Shown here one piece after another: positions 1 through 8,125 of a DNA stretch of 36,922 nucleotides. The stretch's first letter is position 1. Each line of letters starts with the position of its first letter. This DNA comes from Chara braunii (taxonomy: Eukaryota; Streptophyta; Charophyceae; Charales; Characeae), in NCBI GenBank assembly GCA_003427395.1, contig BFEA01000091.1:1656592-1693513 (forward strand), in the 5' to 3' direction. Made by a program: the position numbers and the translations under genes. Below the pieces are notes generated by a model. It was not told where the DNA came from. It did no database searches and saw nothing but the letters and a program-made list of their open reading frames with translations.

Positions 1-120
1 TTGTTCCTATGCATCTGATCCACAGTATCACTGTGTATGTAAAACAATCCCCGATGTGATGTATGTGTGATGTAAGTGTGCTGTATGTATGATGTGGCGC
101 ATATGATGGATGTGTTCTAT

Positions 121-425
121 ATACCTCAGTGTGAATCACTCAGGACTATCACCTTGCCGGTGACTTGGACCAGACAGCAGTTCTAGGCACCAGGGCTAGG
201 CCAGACCAAGCGGTTAGCTTTGAAACCCCTCGTAGTCACGGTTGAGGCACGTGCGGGCAAGCCTCGCTACCCGGGAACATCGGACGCCAGGCTCGAACGA
301 TACTCTTTCCAATCTCACATGCTATCCTTCCCCTACCAAGTGTATCACTAACCACATCTAATACACCCCCCAAGCCAAAAAAAAAAAAAAAAAAAAAAAA
401 CAACAACAACAACAACAACAACCAA
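121..425 (+). repeat. Dispersed retroposon-like repeat with poly(A)/(CAA)n tail
   Basis: The stretch ends in about 24 A residues followed by (CAA)n, as a retroposed tail would. Its body shares clear segments with 21560-21765 (a CTCAGTGTGA start, then CTTGGACC, ACAGCAG and GGCACCAGGGCTAG in the same order). It is therefore a dispersed family with at least two copies in this window. A TTCGAGCC box-B-like string lies on the minus strand near 290-297, so a tRNA-derived head is possible but weak. GT-rich sequence lies upstream (about 30-115), as it also does around 22080-22260. No coding capacity is supported. Confidence 0.5.
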
Positions 426-547
426 CCAAGCCCAGAGGTCAAGTCCATGATACTCGTAGCAGAGGCTGACATCCCACCCTCAGGCTGACATTACCGTTAT
501 GCTCCATGGCTATGTATTTGTATATATATCCACTATGTGTATGTGTG

Positions 548-900
548 TAGGGGCCAGGCAAGGCCAAGCGGTTAGCCTTGAAGCCCTGGCTAGCCCCAAG
601 CTGTAAGCTCATATGTGGCTGTGTGTTTGTATATCCATCTGTTATATGCATGTATGTAGGGGCCAGGCAAGGCCAAGCCGTTAGCCTTGAAGCCCTAGCT
701 ACAGTCTTCACCCGAATAGAACGCCCGGTCGTTATAGCTGCATCTGGTCTGAAAGTTGCCCCAAATACAGCTATAATGACTGAGTGTTCTATTCGGTAGC
801 CCCAGGCTGTAACCTCATATGTATGTGTGTAGGGGCTAGGGAAGGCCAAGCGGTTAGCTTTGCAGCCCCACCTAGCCCCAGGCTGTAAGCTCGTACCGTT
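548..900 (+). repeat. Direct repeats containing an AAGGCCAAGCGGTTAGC core
   Basis: Three copies start near 548, 656 and 829. Each has GTAGGGGC(C/T)AGG, then GGCCAAG-CGGTTAGC, then a tail resembling CAGGCTGTAAGCTC. A related core is at about 200-220. The GGTTAGC string recalls a tRNA D-loop but no matching box B was found. An insert of roughly 90 bp (about 700-795) separates the second and third copies and itself begins and ends with short inverted strings (GAATAGAACGC / GTTCTATTC). Confidence 0.5.
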
Positions 901-929
901 GTGTCAATGAAAGGTCTGTGTGTGTGTTA

Positions 930-1045
930 AAAAAAAAAGAAAAAAAAGGTCGGTCTGTACTAGAAACTCCCAAGTCAGACTCGAACCCATGCACTCCACC
1001 ATCATGATCGTGTAACCTCTGTCTTCTACCAATGTACCACAACGT
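930..1045 (-). mobile_element. tRNA-like SINE head followed by T-run
   Basis: Read on the minus strand there is a box-A-like segment (GGTACATTGGTAGA) and, about 45 nt later, a good box-B-like segment (GGGTTCGAGTC). About 30 nt further lies a T-rich run that could stop RNA polymerase III. The spacing fits an internal Pol III promoter of a tRNA-derived SINE. It does not fold as an intact tRNA and I do not call it a tRNA gene. Confidence 0.5.
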
Positions 1046-1129
1046 CAAACAATATCAAATCTCCAATAATGGTAGAGGAGGGAATATCATCAGAACAATC
1101 TATGGCGACATCATCAGGCAACCCAGGCA

Positions 1130-1625
1130 TAGTCAAGACCCGGCATACAACCATCAGGACTCGATCCCTTGGTGGTGCAGGCGGTGCTGTGTCTGACAGT
1201 GTATTCCTTACCATGCACCTTCCCTCAAGGGTTACCTTTTGCTCTTTACTTTTCGCTGGCGCCGCCAGCCATTTTGGTGCGATGGCCCGGCCTCTGAAGA
1301 ATGGGGTATATAACCGTAATATAGGTTATATGCACGACTTAGCCTCATCAGGCAACCCACACATAGTCAAGCCCTGGCATACATTGCCAACAATCAGGAC
1401 TCTACCCCTTCGTGGTCGGACTCCAGGCACTGTATGACATTGTATTCCTTACCATGCACCTTCAAGTTGGTGTGTACAGCTGTACCGTGTACGTTGGTCA
1501 ACGCCCACCGGTATCCATGTGCGAGGCTGGAGGGTTTTGAGCCCACAATCACAAAGCACAACTGTTACGCGCATTTCATTTCCAACCGGTGCTCTACCCA
1601 CTGAGCTAATCAGCTGTACATCAGA
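1130..1625 (-). mobile_element. Compound SINE with two types of tRNA-like module
   Basis: On the minus strand, module 1 (about 1625-1515) has box A TAGCTCAGTGGGTAGAGC and box B GTGGGCTCAAAACCC. It is followed by a linker with GCGTTGACCAACGTACA. Module 2 (about 1465-1370) has a box-A-like CATGGTAAGGAATAC and a box-B-like GGGTAGAGTCCTGA. A second copy of module 2 lies at about 1220-1130 with GGATCGAGTCCTGA. The same order occurs at 1755-2110 (plus strand) and 22715-22440 (minus strand), so this is a repeated bipartite family and not a chance pair of promoters. No ORF is supported. Confidence 0.6.
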
Positions 1626-1631
1626 TGTACA

Positions 1632-1762
1632 TTGGTCAACGCCCCCCGGTGTCCATGTGCGAGGCAGCAGGGTTTTGAAACCACAACGGTTGCCTCAAAG
1701 CACAATGCGCAATGCGCATTTCAAACAGGTGCTCTACCCACTGAGGTAATCAGCTGTACATC
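1632..1762 (-). mobile_element. Truncated copy of compound SINE (module 1 and linker)
   Basis: The minus strand repeats module 1: ACCTCAGTGGGTAGAGC as box A, then GTGGTTTCAAAACCC as box B, then the GCGTTGACCAA linker. It sits directly upstream of, and in tandem with, the longer copy on the same strand, and head-to-head with the plus-strand copy that starts near 1755. Confidence 0.6.
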
Positions 1763-2110
1763 ATGTAGCTCAGTGGGTAGAGCACTGGTTGGAAATGTGC
1801 ATTCAAATTTGTGGTTTGAGGTTGTGGGTTCAAAACCCTCCAGCCTTGCGCATGGACACACTGCAGGCAGGCGTTGACCAACGTACAGCTGTATGCACCA
1901 ATTCCTTGGGGGAAGGCTCATGCGGTAAGGAATACAGACACTGCCTGCGCCACCAAGGGATAGAGTCCTGACTGTTGTATGCCGGGTCTTGACTATGCGT
2001 GGGTTGCCTGATGAGACTAAGTTATGAATATAACCTATATACTGTTATGCCTCATTCTTCAGAGGCAGGGCCATCGGACCAAAATGGCTGGCGTCACCAG
2101 CCAAAAGGAA
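1755..2110 (+). mobile_element. Compound SINE, plus-strand copy
   Basis: Module 1 has TAGCTCAGTGGGTAGAGC (box A) and GTGGGTTCAAAACCC (box B). It is followed by GCGTTGACCAACGTACA, module 2 with GGTAAGGAATAC and GGGATAGAGTCCTGA, and a tail that is the inverse of 1250-1380 (CTTCAGAGGC, CCAAAATGGCTGGCG). With the minus-strand copies it forms an inverted repeat centred near 1757. Confidence 0.6.
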
Positions 2111-2159
2111 AGAACGACGGTAATGCTGGCGCTTAGGCAAAGCGTGGCACGCAGTGCTA

Positions 2160-2362
2160 CTCCACCTCGGCAAAAAGAGGCTCGGAGGTAGTGCTGGTTT
2201 AAACCACCACTACCTTTCACAGGAAAACTTGAAAGTTTACCTCCTAAGAGGGTTTAGGGTTTAAATAAGGCTCGAATAAGGTTCAAATTTCGTATACATG
2301 AGAGGGTTTGGGGTTTAGGATTTAAATAACCCCCAAATAAGATTTTCACTTTCTATACATGA
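2160..2362. repeat. Short direct repeats with TTTAGGG-type runs
   Basis: GGCAAAAAGAGGCTCGGAGG near 2174 recurs near 2613 with one change. Between them a segment with AGGGTTTAGGGTTTAAATAA and TATACATGAGA is duplicated (about 2248-2302 and 2303-2362). Two TTTAGGG units in a row match the common plant telomere repeat but are far too short to be a telomere remnant. No gene is seen. Confidence 0.45.
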
Positions 2363-2376
2363 GATTACAGACTATC

Positions 2377-2378
<2 letters not shown>

Positions 2379-2458
<80 letters not shown>

Positions 2459-2459
2459 N

Positions 2460-2512
<53 letters not shown>
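2379..2512 (+). repeat. (CAA)n followed by very long poly(A), with one N
   Basis: About 14 CAA units run into roughly 90 A residues interrupted by a single N at 2459. This is the composition of a retroposon tail. The N and the run length make the exact size unreliable. ORFs predicted here are homopolymer artefacts. Confidence 0.8.
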
Positions 2513-2514
<2 letters not shown>

Positions 2515-2734
2515 ATGTGGTATAACCTAGTATACTGCATTGAATTTCTTCGGAGGCGGGCATCGCACTGGCACTTCAAAAAAGCTTGGTGCACCATTTC
2601 TTTTCCGCCTTGGCAAAAAGAGACTCGGAGGTAGTCATGGTTTAAGCGAAGGCACCCAACCCAGTTCAATCTTCTGCCGAATTTGGTAGGATGGCCTTTC
2701 ATGATAGTTTTTGTTATTATCATATATAGCTGCT

Positions 2735-2795
2735 CCATCTATTGGTGGGGGAGCATCACCTGCAGCTGGAAAACGGGTCCAGCATCCCTTGAGTA
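2735..2795 (-). other. Hairpin module copy (H1+H2)
   Basis: On the minus strand the H1 hairpin has arms GCTGGA (2783-2778 and its partner at 2770-2765) around the loop CCCGTTT, preceded by GGGATG. H2 follows as GCTCC...GGAGC around CACCAATAGAT. H3 as seen at 17.3 and 36.9 kb is absent. In its place an unrelated short inverted repeat (ATGATA/TATCAT) occurs at about 2700-2725. See the finding on the covarying hairpin family. Confidence 0.6.
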
Positions 2796-2806
2796 CATGA
2801 ATGATG

Positions 2807-3354
2807 CATGAACTGCCTTTTAGTAAAATTTGAAATATTTTGCTGGCGTGACGAAATTGAGCTTGGAAGAGGGTGTTGTGATTTGATCATCCTCCTATGA
2901 GTGAACTGACCATGTTTTTTTTGGCAGAGTTTTTTTTCCCGTGTTACTCCAATGAGAATATTATGCTAATCGGCCCCTATAAGCGACCAGATACATATAC
3001 GATGAAGTCACAGCTCCTTGTACATACATATTACATACCATCATTTGCGGAAACTTCAAAATCTGGCCCCAATCCCTGTACCAATGTTTTTTTTTTTTTT
3101 TTTTCACAAATCCCTCATAAGACCACCATTGACAACCATGAACAACCAACAAAGCCTTAGATCATAGGAACATTCGGACCGAAAACAAAACACCTGCCTT
3201 AGTGCTTTCAGCAGCCCAACCCTATCTGCCTCCCCCCTATGTCCCTATACTAAATCTTTACCAGGCCTCACAACCCCAACTGCTAGGCTACCAAAAAAAC
3301 CTCAATTTCGTCACGCCAGCAAATATTTCACTTTGAACTAAAAGGCAGTTCATG
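2807..3354. mobile_element. MITE-like element with about 55-bp inverted repeats
   Basis: The arm 2807-2861 (starting CATGAACTGCC, ending GACGAAATTGAG) is repeated in inverse at 3301-3354 with only a few differences. About 440 bp lie between them, containing a T-run at 3087-3104 and no credible ORF. The outer flanks also share GATGCAT strings. This fits a non-autonomous DNA element or a fold-back element. No transposase or clear target duplication was seen. Confidence 0.5.
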
Positions 3355-3621
3355 AATGATGCATCAACGATGCATGCGACTGATTTGACAGCGTTTCCTG
3401 TCGACTTCTTGTAGACCTGAGAAGGCATCGGCACCTCTTCACCTTTCTCCACAGCCCCAGATATTCCCTGTAAAAAGCAAGTGCTATGCATTCTAAGCAA
3501 GAGGAAGACACTCTGCAGAGTCGGCACCCTTCAGTTACTGCTATCAGGTGAGCGAAGAAGAAACAGTCTCCAATCCACATCTGATTCTACGTTCAAGAGA
3601 GAACAATGTCATGCAGCGGCT

Positions 3622-3658
3622 GCACCTGACCTGCACCTGACCTGCACCTGACCTGCAG
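3622..3658 (+). repeat. 11-bp minisatellite
   Basis: The unit CTGCACCTGAC is repeated about three times in tandem. Confidence 0.8.
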
Positions 3659-3771
3659 GTGGGCGATACCGACCAGGGGTCAACCAGTAGTGGCAGCCTG
3701 TCAGGGACCACTGGCATGCATTGAAGACCAGTCACTGCACCTCGACCAAGCATGCCGAGGTATGGACATGA

Positions 3772-3872
3772 GGTGCAGCCCATGTACTTTCCAGCACGTG
3801 CGGCTCCCCAACAATAGATGGAGAAGGGGACGAAAAAAAAAGAAAGAAAGAAAAAAAAAAAAGAAAAAAAAA
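3772..3872 (+). mobile_element. Partial hairpin-module retroposon with A-rich tail
   Basis: The right arm of H1 (TTTCCAGC) and then H2 (GGCTCCCC, AACAATAGATGGAG) are present. They are followed closely by an A-rich tail at 3832-3875 containing scattered G. The left half of H1 is lost. This copy shows the module close to a poly(A)-like tail. Confidence 0.5.
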
Positions 3873-3873
3873 A

Positions 3874-3940
3874 AGAGGTGAAACCCATGACCTCCTGAAT
3901 GCCACTTGTGTGCCTTACCAACTGAGCTAGGCCGCTGACT
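3874..3940 (-). mobile_element. tRNA-like SINE head ending in T-run
   Basis: The minus strand reads CCTAGCTCAGTTGGTAAGGC (a strong box A/D-arm), then an anticodon-arm-length spacer, then GAGGT-CATGGGTTTC-ACCTC, which folds as a T-arm. A long T-run starts right after it. The acceptor stem does not pair, so this is a tRNA-derived pseudogene or SINE head and not a working tRNA gene. Confidence 0.55.
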
Positions 3941-4005
3941 GTTTTTCTGTTTTTTTCCGACTTTGTTTCTTTTCCTTTTTTTTTAAGTTTTTTTTTAATT
4001 CAGAG

Positions 4006-4010
<5 letters not shown>

Positions 4011-4032
<22 letters not shown>
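4011..4032 (+). repeat. Poly(T) tract
   Basis: About 22 T residues; probably a minus-strand retroposon tail. The flanking sequence (3950-4290) has no recognised gene. Confidence 0.8.
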
Positions 4033-4036
<4 letters not shown>

Positions 4037-4295
4037 AAGACTCAGCTCATTTGATTGCGCACACCAAAAGAGAGGCCGGGAATCCTCTACAAACAACCCA
4101 GAAAAGTTGCAGAAGCGGTAATCTGTAGGCGTCGGGGTGGAAATCCAGTGACAGATATGGCCAAAACCAGACGGCTGTCCTGATACCCGCCGACCCTGGG
4201 AACAAAAGGTAAGCCTCAAGCCTGCAAAAACCTCACAAACCTCACAAACCTAAACAAAAACTTCCACAGGAAAACACAGACTCCACTACTGGCCA

Positions 4296-4337
4296 GCCCT
4301 GAAAATCCTGAAAATCCTGAAAATCCTGAAAAACTGA
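4296..4337 (+). repeat. 10-bp minisatellite
   Basis: A unit close to AATCCTGAAA is repeated about four times in tandem. Confidence 0.8.
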
Positions 4338-4399
4338 AACGAGCGAATTTGGCATGACAAAACACTTTTGCCTTGAGTTTTCTGTCCCCTTTGATCCTC

Positions 4400-4476
4400 T
4401 TTTTTTGGCTTTAGGGCTAGGCTACCAGCATGGCCCGGGGTCACTTGCCCGGCCGGGCCAAAAAAAAAAAAAAAAC
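4400..4476 (+). mobile_element. GC-rich A-tailed short retroposon
   Basis: A GC-rich body (CTAGGCTACCAGC, then runs of CCCGG and GCCGGGCC) runs straight into 16 A residues at 4460-4475. A second copy, inverted, is at about 5850-5950, where CTAGGCTACCAGCCGGGCC is followed about 60 nt later by an A-run on the minus strand. Two copies with the same order and tail support a retroposon family. Confidence 0.45.
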
Positions 4477-4479
4477 ACA

Positions 4480-5040
4480 ATATTTTTAAATTTTATTTTT
4501 TATTTTAAGTTTGGTGAAGAATTCCGATGTGACCCTGAGGCAAAAGTTGTTGAGTCTTTTGTTAGGCGACGCGTTAGCGCTGCGCCAGAGCTTGCTGGCG
4601 GCATGGCCGGGGCGACATGTGGTGTAGGCCACGCGGGCGTGGGTGGTGTGTATGCTTCACAGGGGTGATACCAAGCCCCTGGCTATGGCCGGTCTCGGTC
4701 GGTATTTGCCGGGAATCCTTTTCAGTTGACGAATGGAGGGAGTTTGAAGTGGGGACAACTGACGGGCGAAATCCTGGTCGCCGCCGCATACCTAATTGCA
4801 ACCGATCAGGGGTTTTCATTCCCTGGTTTTAGATACGGAGCCTTGACTGGAGGAAGACGTCATCATGAGAGTCGCGACATGAGGAGCATTGGAGCTGATA
4901 GGTGCCGGTTCTGGTTGCTGGGCGGGACGACAGATCGTTTGATCAAGCTTTTTCCCGACTGCCGGTGTACTTATGCCGACGGATGGACTCCCTACCGTGG
5001 TGATAATTTTCTTCATTCTATAGTTATGATGGCTAATTAG
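4480..5040. other. No assigned gene; weak plus-strand ORF at 4726-5040
   Basis: A 104-codon ORF lies at 4726-5040 but I recognise no domain, and it ends where the AT-rich tandem duplication begins. It could be part of a decayed element or a chance ORF. Confidence 0.2.
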
Positions 5041-5069
5041 TAGTGAAGCTCCGCTGGTTTATTAGATAA

Positions 5070-5640
5070 TTTGTGGCTGTTTTGATGAGTTTAGTTCTTC
5101 TTTACTTTGTTCTGGTTCTATGCATACATGGTTGGGGTTTGCTTGGACGCATATATGATTGGGGTTTGAAATTTTTCGATGACTGCTTAGGATATAGAGT
5201 TTAGGAAAGAGAGTCTTGAATGTCTTGAATATTGTGGACGATTTTTTGAGTGTTTGTATTAATGTTAGTTAGTTTAACTAGGGTTCCCTCTCTAATTAGT
5301 GTATTTAGGGATTTGCAACTGCGTTTCGCTGTTGCTGGTTTACTAGGTATCTCATGGCTGTTTTGTGGAGTTTTTCTTTACAGGCTCCTTGCGTGGTTAG
5401 GGCTTCGCTTTGGTTCCGTGCATCTATGGTTGGAGTTTTGTTGGACACAGATATGATTGGGGTTTGAACTTTGTTGACTATGTGTTAATGATTGTTAGTC
5501 TAGAGACTTCGATGATTGCTTAGGATGTAGAGTTTTGAATATTGTGTACGATTTTTGTTGGGTGTTTGTATTAATGTTAGTTAGCTTAATTCGGGCTCCT
5601 CTCTAATTTGTATATTTAGGGCTTCGGACCTTTGGTAGTT
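5070..5640 (+). repeat. Diverged tandem duplication, unit about 280-310 bp
   Basis: The order GGCTGTTTTG, ATATGATTGGGGTTTGAA, CGATGA(C/T)TGCTTAGGAT and TGTTTGTATTAATGTTAGTT occurs twice (starts near 5075 and 5356). The offset grows from 281 to 312 bp because of indels. The sequence is T-rich and has no credible ORF. Confidence 0.65.
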
Positions 5641-5740
5641 TTCCTTTTTTTAGGCTTGTTGGGCTGTCTTCAAATACCGCGGCTCGCCGGGCTCGGGCTT
5701 TGCTTGGCCGGAGAGCCTTGCTCAGCTCTATAGCTGCGGC

Positions 5741-5820
5741 ACTCTTGTGAGGGACGCTGGGCCCGGTTCCCAGCTTTTACAAAGTTGTTCATTGGAAGGG
5801 GGAAAAAAAAAAAAAAAAAA
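5741..5820 (+). mobile_element. Short A-tailed element with H1 hairpin
   Basis: TGTGAGGGAC is followed by arms GCTGGG (5756-5761) and CCCAGC (5769-5774) around the loop CCCGGTT, then about 28 nt, then poly(A) at 5803-5820. An 11-bp direct repeat AAAGTTGTTCA flanks the A-tract (5781-5791 and 5818-5828). The TGTGAGGGAC leader is shared with the copies at 8.1 and 24.5 kb, and ATGAGGGAC with 31.6 kb. Confidence 0.55.
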
Positions 5821-5849
5821 GTTGTTCAGTTTATTTTTCTGCATTACAT

Positions 5850-5950
5850 TGTTTTTTTTTTTTTTTTTTTTTTGCTGACACCTTCCCTGCTCCTTGCACG
5901 GGCTGGCCACCCAGGGACCCGGGCGGCCCGGCTGGTAGCCTAGCTTTAGG
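5850..5950 (-). mobile_element. GC-rich A-tailed short retroposon, second copy
   Basis: This is the inverse of the 4.4-kb element: CTAGGCTACCAGCCGGGCC on the minus strand, with the tail seen as T22 at 5851-5872 on the plus strand. Confidence 0.4.
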
Positions 5951-6114
5951 GTTTATTCAACTTATTTGGTGTCCAATCTATGGACTGGTGACAAGTCTGG
6001 CTTAAAAGGCATGGGGCGTTTGTTTATAATGACCCTGAAAAGTTAAAAAAAAACCTGAATATTTAGGGATCTGTTAACCTCTTCTCCCCTTTTTTTGGCC
6101 CCTTGTTCTGTTTT

Positions 6115-6240
6115 AACGACCGTAAAAAAAAACAACTGAACATACAAAGGGAGATTGGAGGGCCCAACCGGAATTGGAATTGAACCCACAACCTCCCGCT
6201 TGCGCTGCTGCAGATTGTTGAAGGGAGAAGTATATCCCAC
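6115..6240 (-). mobile_element. tRNA-like (box B) retroposon remnant with T-run
   Basis: The minus strand has a good box B (GGTTGTGGGTTCAATTCC) and, about 55 nt downstream, a T-run at 6123-6132. A clear box A on the same strand was not found, so only half of a Pol III promoter is supported. Confidence 0.35.
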
Positions 6241-6255
6241 GTGGCTGAATGGTAA

Positions 6256-6268
6256 ACCCATCCAGTTG

Positions 6269-6299
<31 letters not shown>

Positions 6300-6310
6300 A
6301 TCCAGTTGTT
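6256..6310 (-). mobile_element. Tail-only retro-insertion: poly(T) between 15-bp direct repeats
   Basis: ACCCATCCAGTTGTT occurs perfectly at 6256-6270 and 6296-6310 and encloses nothing but T residues. This is what target-primed insertion of a bare poly(A) tail would leave, on the minus strand. Replication slippage is an alternative but does not explain the duplicated non-T sequence. Confidence 0.6.
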
Positions 6311-6757
6311 ATGACGAATCCGAACTGATGGTGAGTTCCTTTCCCCATTAGATCACACTGAGGTACATCAATTTTTTATTTTATTTTTTTTATTTTTTTT
6401 TGGGGGGGGGACACTGAGGTACATCTACATAAGGGGCTACCCCCCTTTCTCAAAAAAGAAGGAAAACAAATTTTGCGACATGCCGCGTCAGTCCTGTTCA
6501 CTTAGTCTGTCAGAAGGTGTTCCTCCATATTTTCCTTTTTTTTTGGGTCAGGTTTTCCTCCATATTTTCCTTCTTTTTTGTCAGGTCTTGAATTGTGAGG
6601 ACCCCAGCAGCCTCGGTTCCTTTTCTAATAAACGTAAAGAAAAAAAAAAAAAGAAAAAAAAAAAAAAAGACTTTCACAAAGGACTGGCAGGGGTCTTCTG
6701 CCGTGGGCCTGGGAGGAGGTCCCACTAGCAAAGAGGATTGGATTGAATGAGTGTCTA

Positions 6758-6770
6758 CGAGATCGAATGT

Positions 6771-6808
<38 letters not shown>

Positions 6809-6834
6809 GAGATCCACGAGATCCAATGTCTCTT
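6758..6834 (-). mobile_element. Second tail-only retro-insertion with 19-bp direct repeats
   Basis: ACGAGATCGAATGTCTCTT (6758-6776) recurs with one change at 6816-6834. Between them is a T-run of about 30 nt and one extra ACGAGATCC. The architecture matches the 6.26-kb case. Confidence 0.55.
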
Positions 6835-7125
6835 CTTGCATGGCCTCACTAACGTCAGGCCTTCAACTTCGTCAGAAAGGTGCAGAAAATCGGGGATTGA
6901 ACAGCTTTTCTGCATCTCTGCTTAAAACCCGTCCAGATTCAAAAGCTTAATCCAATCTTTCTTTTATGCTGTTTTCAGATGATGATCTTATCTCCTTCTT
7001 TCTTTTTTCATGGAACCTATTGGCGCCTCGTGATTTAGTGGCATTTTGTTTAATCATCCACTTTAATAACATCTGATGATTCTCATCCCATCAGGATACA
7101 TTAAAAAATATATTTTGTCAAAAAA

Positions 7126-7205
7126 AAAAAAGAAAAAAAAAAAGGATTGCAACTCAGGTAACAATGGGCCTAAAGCTGAGATGGTATTCCCCTGAACTAT
7201 CGAAG
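7126..7205 (-). mobile_element. tRNA-like SINE head ending in T-run
   Basis: The minus strand has a box-A-like ATAGTTCAGGGGAATACC, a box-B-like CTGAGTTGCAATCC, and then a T-run directly after it. The layout matches the 3.87-kb element. It is not an intact tRNA. Confidence 0.45.
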
Positions 7206-7328
7206 TACAGAGCCAAGCGCGAATCCAGATGCGCTCAGATGGACACAACAATACAATTCTGAAATACCTGGGGCCGGTCAGCTCAATGATGATGATATCT
7301 CAAGGTCACTGCCCTGCTTTTTCATTTT

Positions 7329-7357
7329 CAAAAAAAAAAAAAAAAAAAAAAAAAAAA
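7329..7357 (+). repeat. Poly(A) tract
   Basis: About 28 A residues, a likely plus-strand retroposon tail. No body could be delimited upstream. Confidence 0.7.
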
Positions 7358-7654
7358 CGGACGCGGCATGGTTTGGCAAAAAAACTCTCTCTGGGGCAAA
7401 GAAACCACACACCAACCTTGAAATGAGCAATGTCGGTCATAAAGTGTCCCTTGGGCTCTTTTTTTTTTCTTTTTTTTTCCCTCTGACACCACAGCCAACC
7501 CCTGTAAAATATGACACCGGGTCTGACACCACAGCCCTTGGTACTTTCATCGCCTTTTTGAACTCGGCGCGGTTTCCTTTGCCGACGCGTGTTTTTTTCA
7601 TGCGTGTTTTTTTCACGCGTGTTTTGTTTGCCCATCCCATATTCAAAAGTGACA

Positions 7655-7760
7655 TGAACGTACTTACCTCAAAAAGGATTCCCACTCAGGTCCGTATCAC
7701 CAATTCAGCCACATGGGCTCCGTCAGATGGTGGACCTGATTTTTTTTATTTTTATTTTTT
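7655..7760 (-). mobile_element. tRNA-like SINE head, degenerate
   Basis: The minus strand has GTGGCTGAATTGGTGATAC (box-A-like) and GAGTGGGAATCC (box-B-like), followed by a short T-run. It resembles the 7.13-kb element in its 3' part (GGAATCC/GCAATCC before T-run). Confidence 0.4.
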
Positions 7761-7852
7761 TTTTGGGGGGGGGCCCGCAGGGGGGTTAACTCCAGTAAAG
7801 CCTCAAAAACACTTCGAAATTACACTTCAGGCATTCCCCTGAACACACACAA

Positions 7853-7886
7853 AAAAGAAGAAGAAGAAGAAGAAGAAGAAGAAGAA
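7853..7886 (+). repeat. (AAG)n microsatellite
   Basis: A run of about eleven AAG/GAA units. Confidence 0.9.
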
Positions 7887-8004
7887 ACACACACCCCACA
7901 CAACCCTACCTGACCAGAGAGCTAGCTTGTAACTCTTTTTTTTTTTCCAACAAACAGGTCTCTCTTTTTTTAAATCCCAAAGGACCTGCGTCCGTCTTTT
8001 AATT

Positions 8005-8027
8005 GATTTTTTTTTTTTTTTTTTTTC

Positions 8028-8060
<33 letters not shown>

Positions 8061-8125
8061 GTAAAACTTTTTTTTATTTATTTATGCCGGAAAGCGGGTC
8101 CGGCGTCCCTCACATATAACCGCAG
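8005..8125 (-). mobile_element. Short A-tailed element with H1 hairpin
   Basis: The minus strand reads TGTGAGGGAC, then GCCGGA-CCCGCTT-TCCGGC, then an AT-rich stretch and a long tail (T-runs at 8007-8056 on the plus strand). The arm changes relative to the 17.3-kb copy are compensatory (T to C on one arm, A to G on the other). Confidence 0.55.

Noticed and set aside
236-472. Leu/Phe-rich minus-strand ORF
   Set aside because: It is translation of the (CAA)n/poly(A) tail and has no independent support.
1755-1860. Intact tRNA gene
   Set aside because: Box A and box B are good but spacing is too long and no acceptor stem pairs; repeated copies show it is a SINE head.
1990-2060. Hammerhead motif from CCTGATGAGACT
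   Set aside because: No GAAAC with a pairing stem II follows at the expected distance.
2250-2264. Interstitial telomere remnant (TTTAGGG)
   Set aside because: Only two units in an otherwise AT-rich repeat; chance or unrelated repeat is as likely.
2346-2738. Minus-strand ORF with long Phe/Leu run
   Set aside because: Homopolymer artefact that also crosses an N.
3874-3940. Functional tRNA gene on the minus strand
   Set aside because: D-arm and T-arm look right, but the acceptor stem does not pair.
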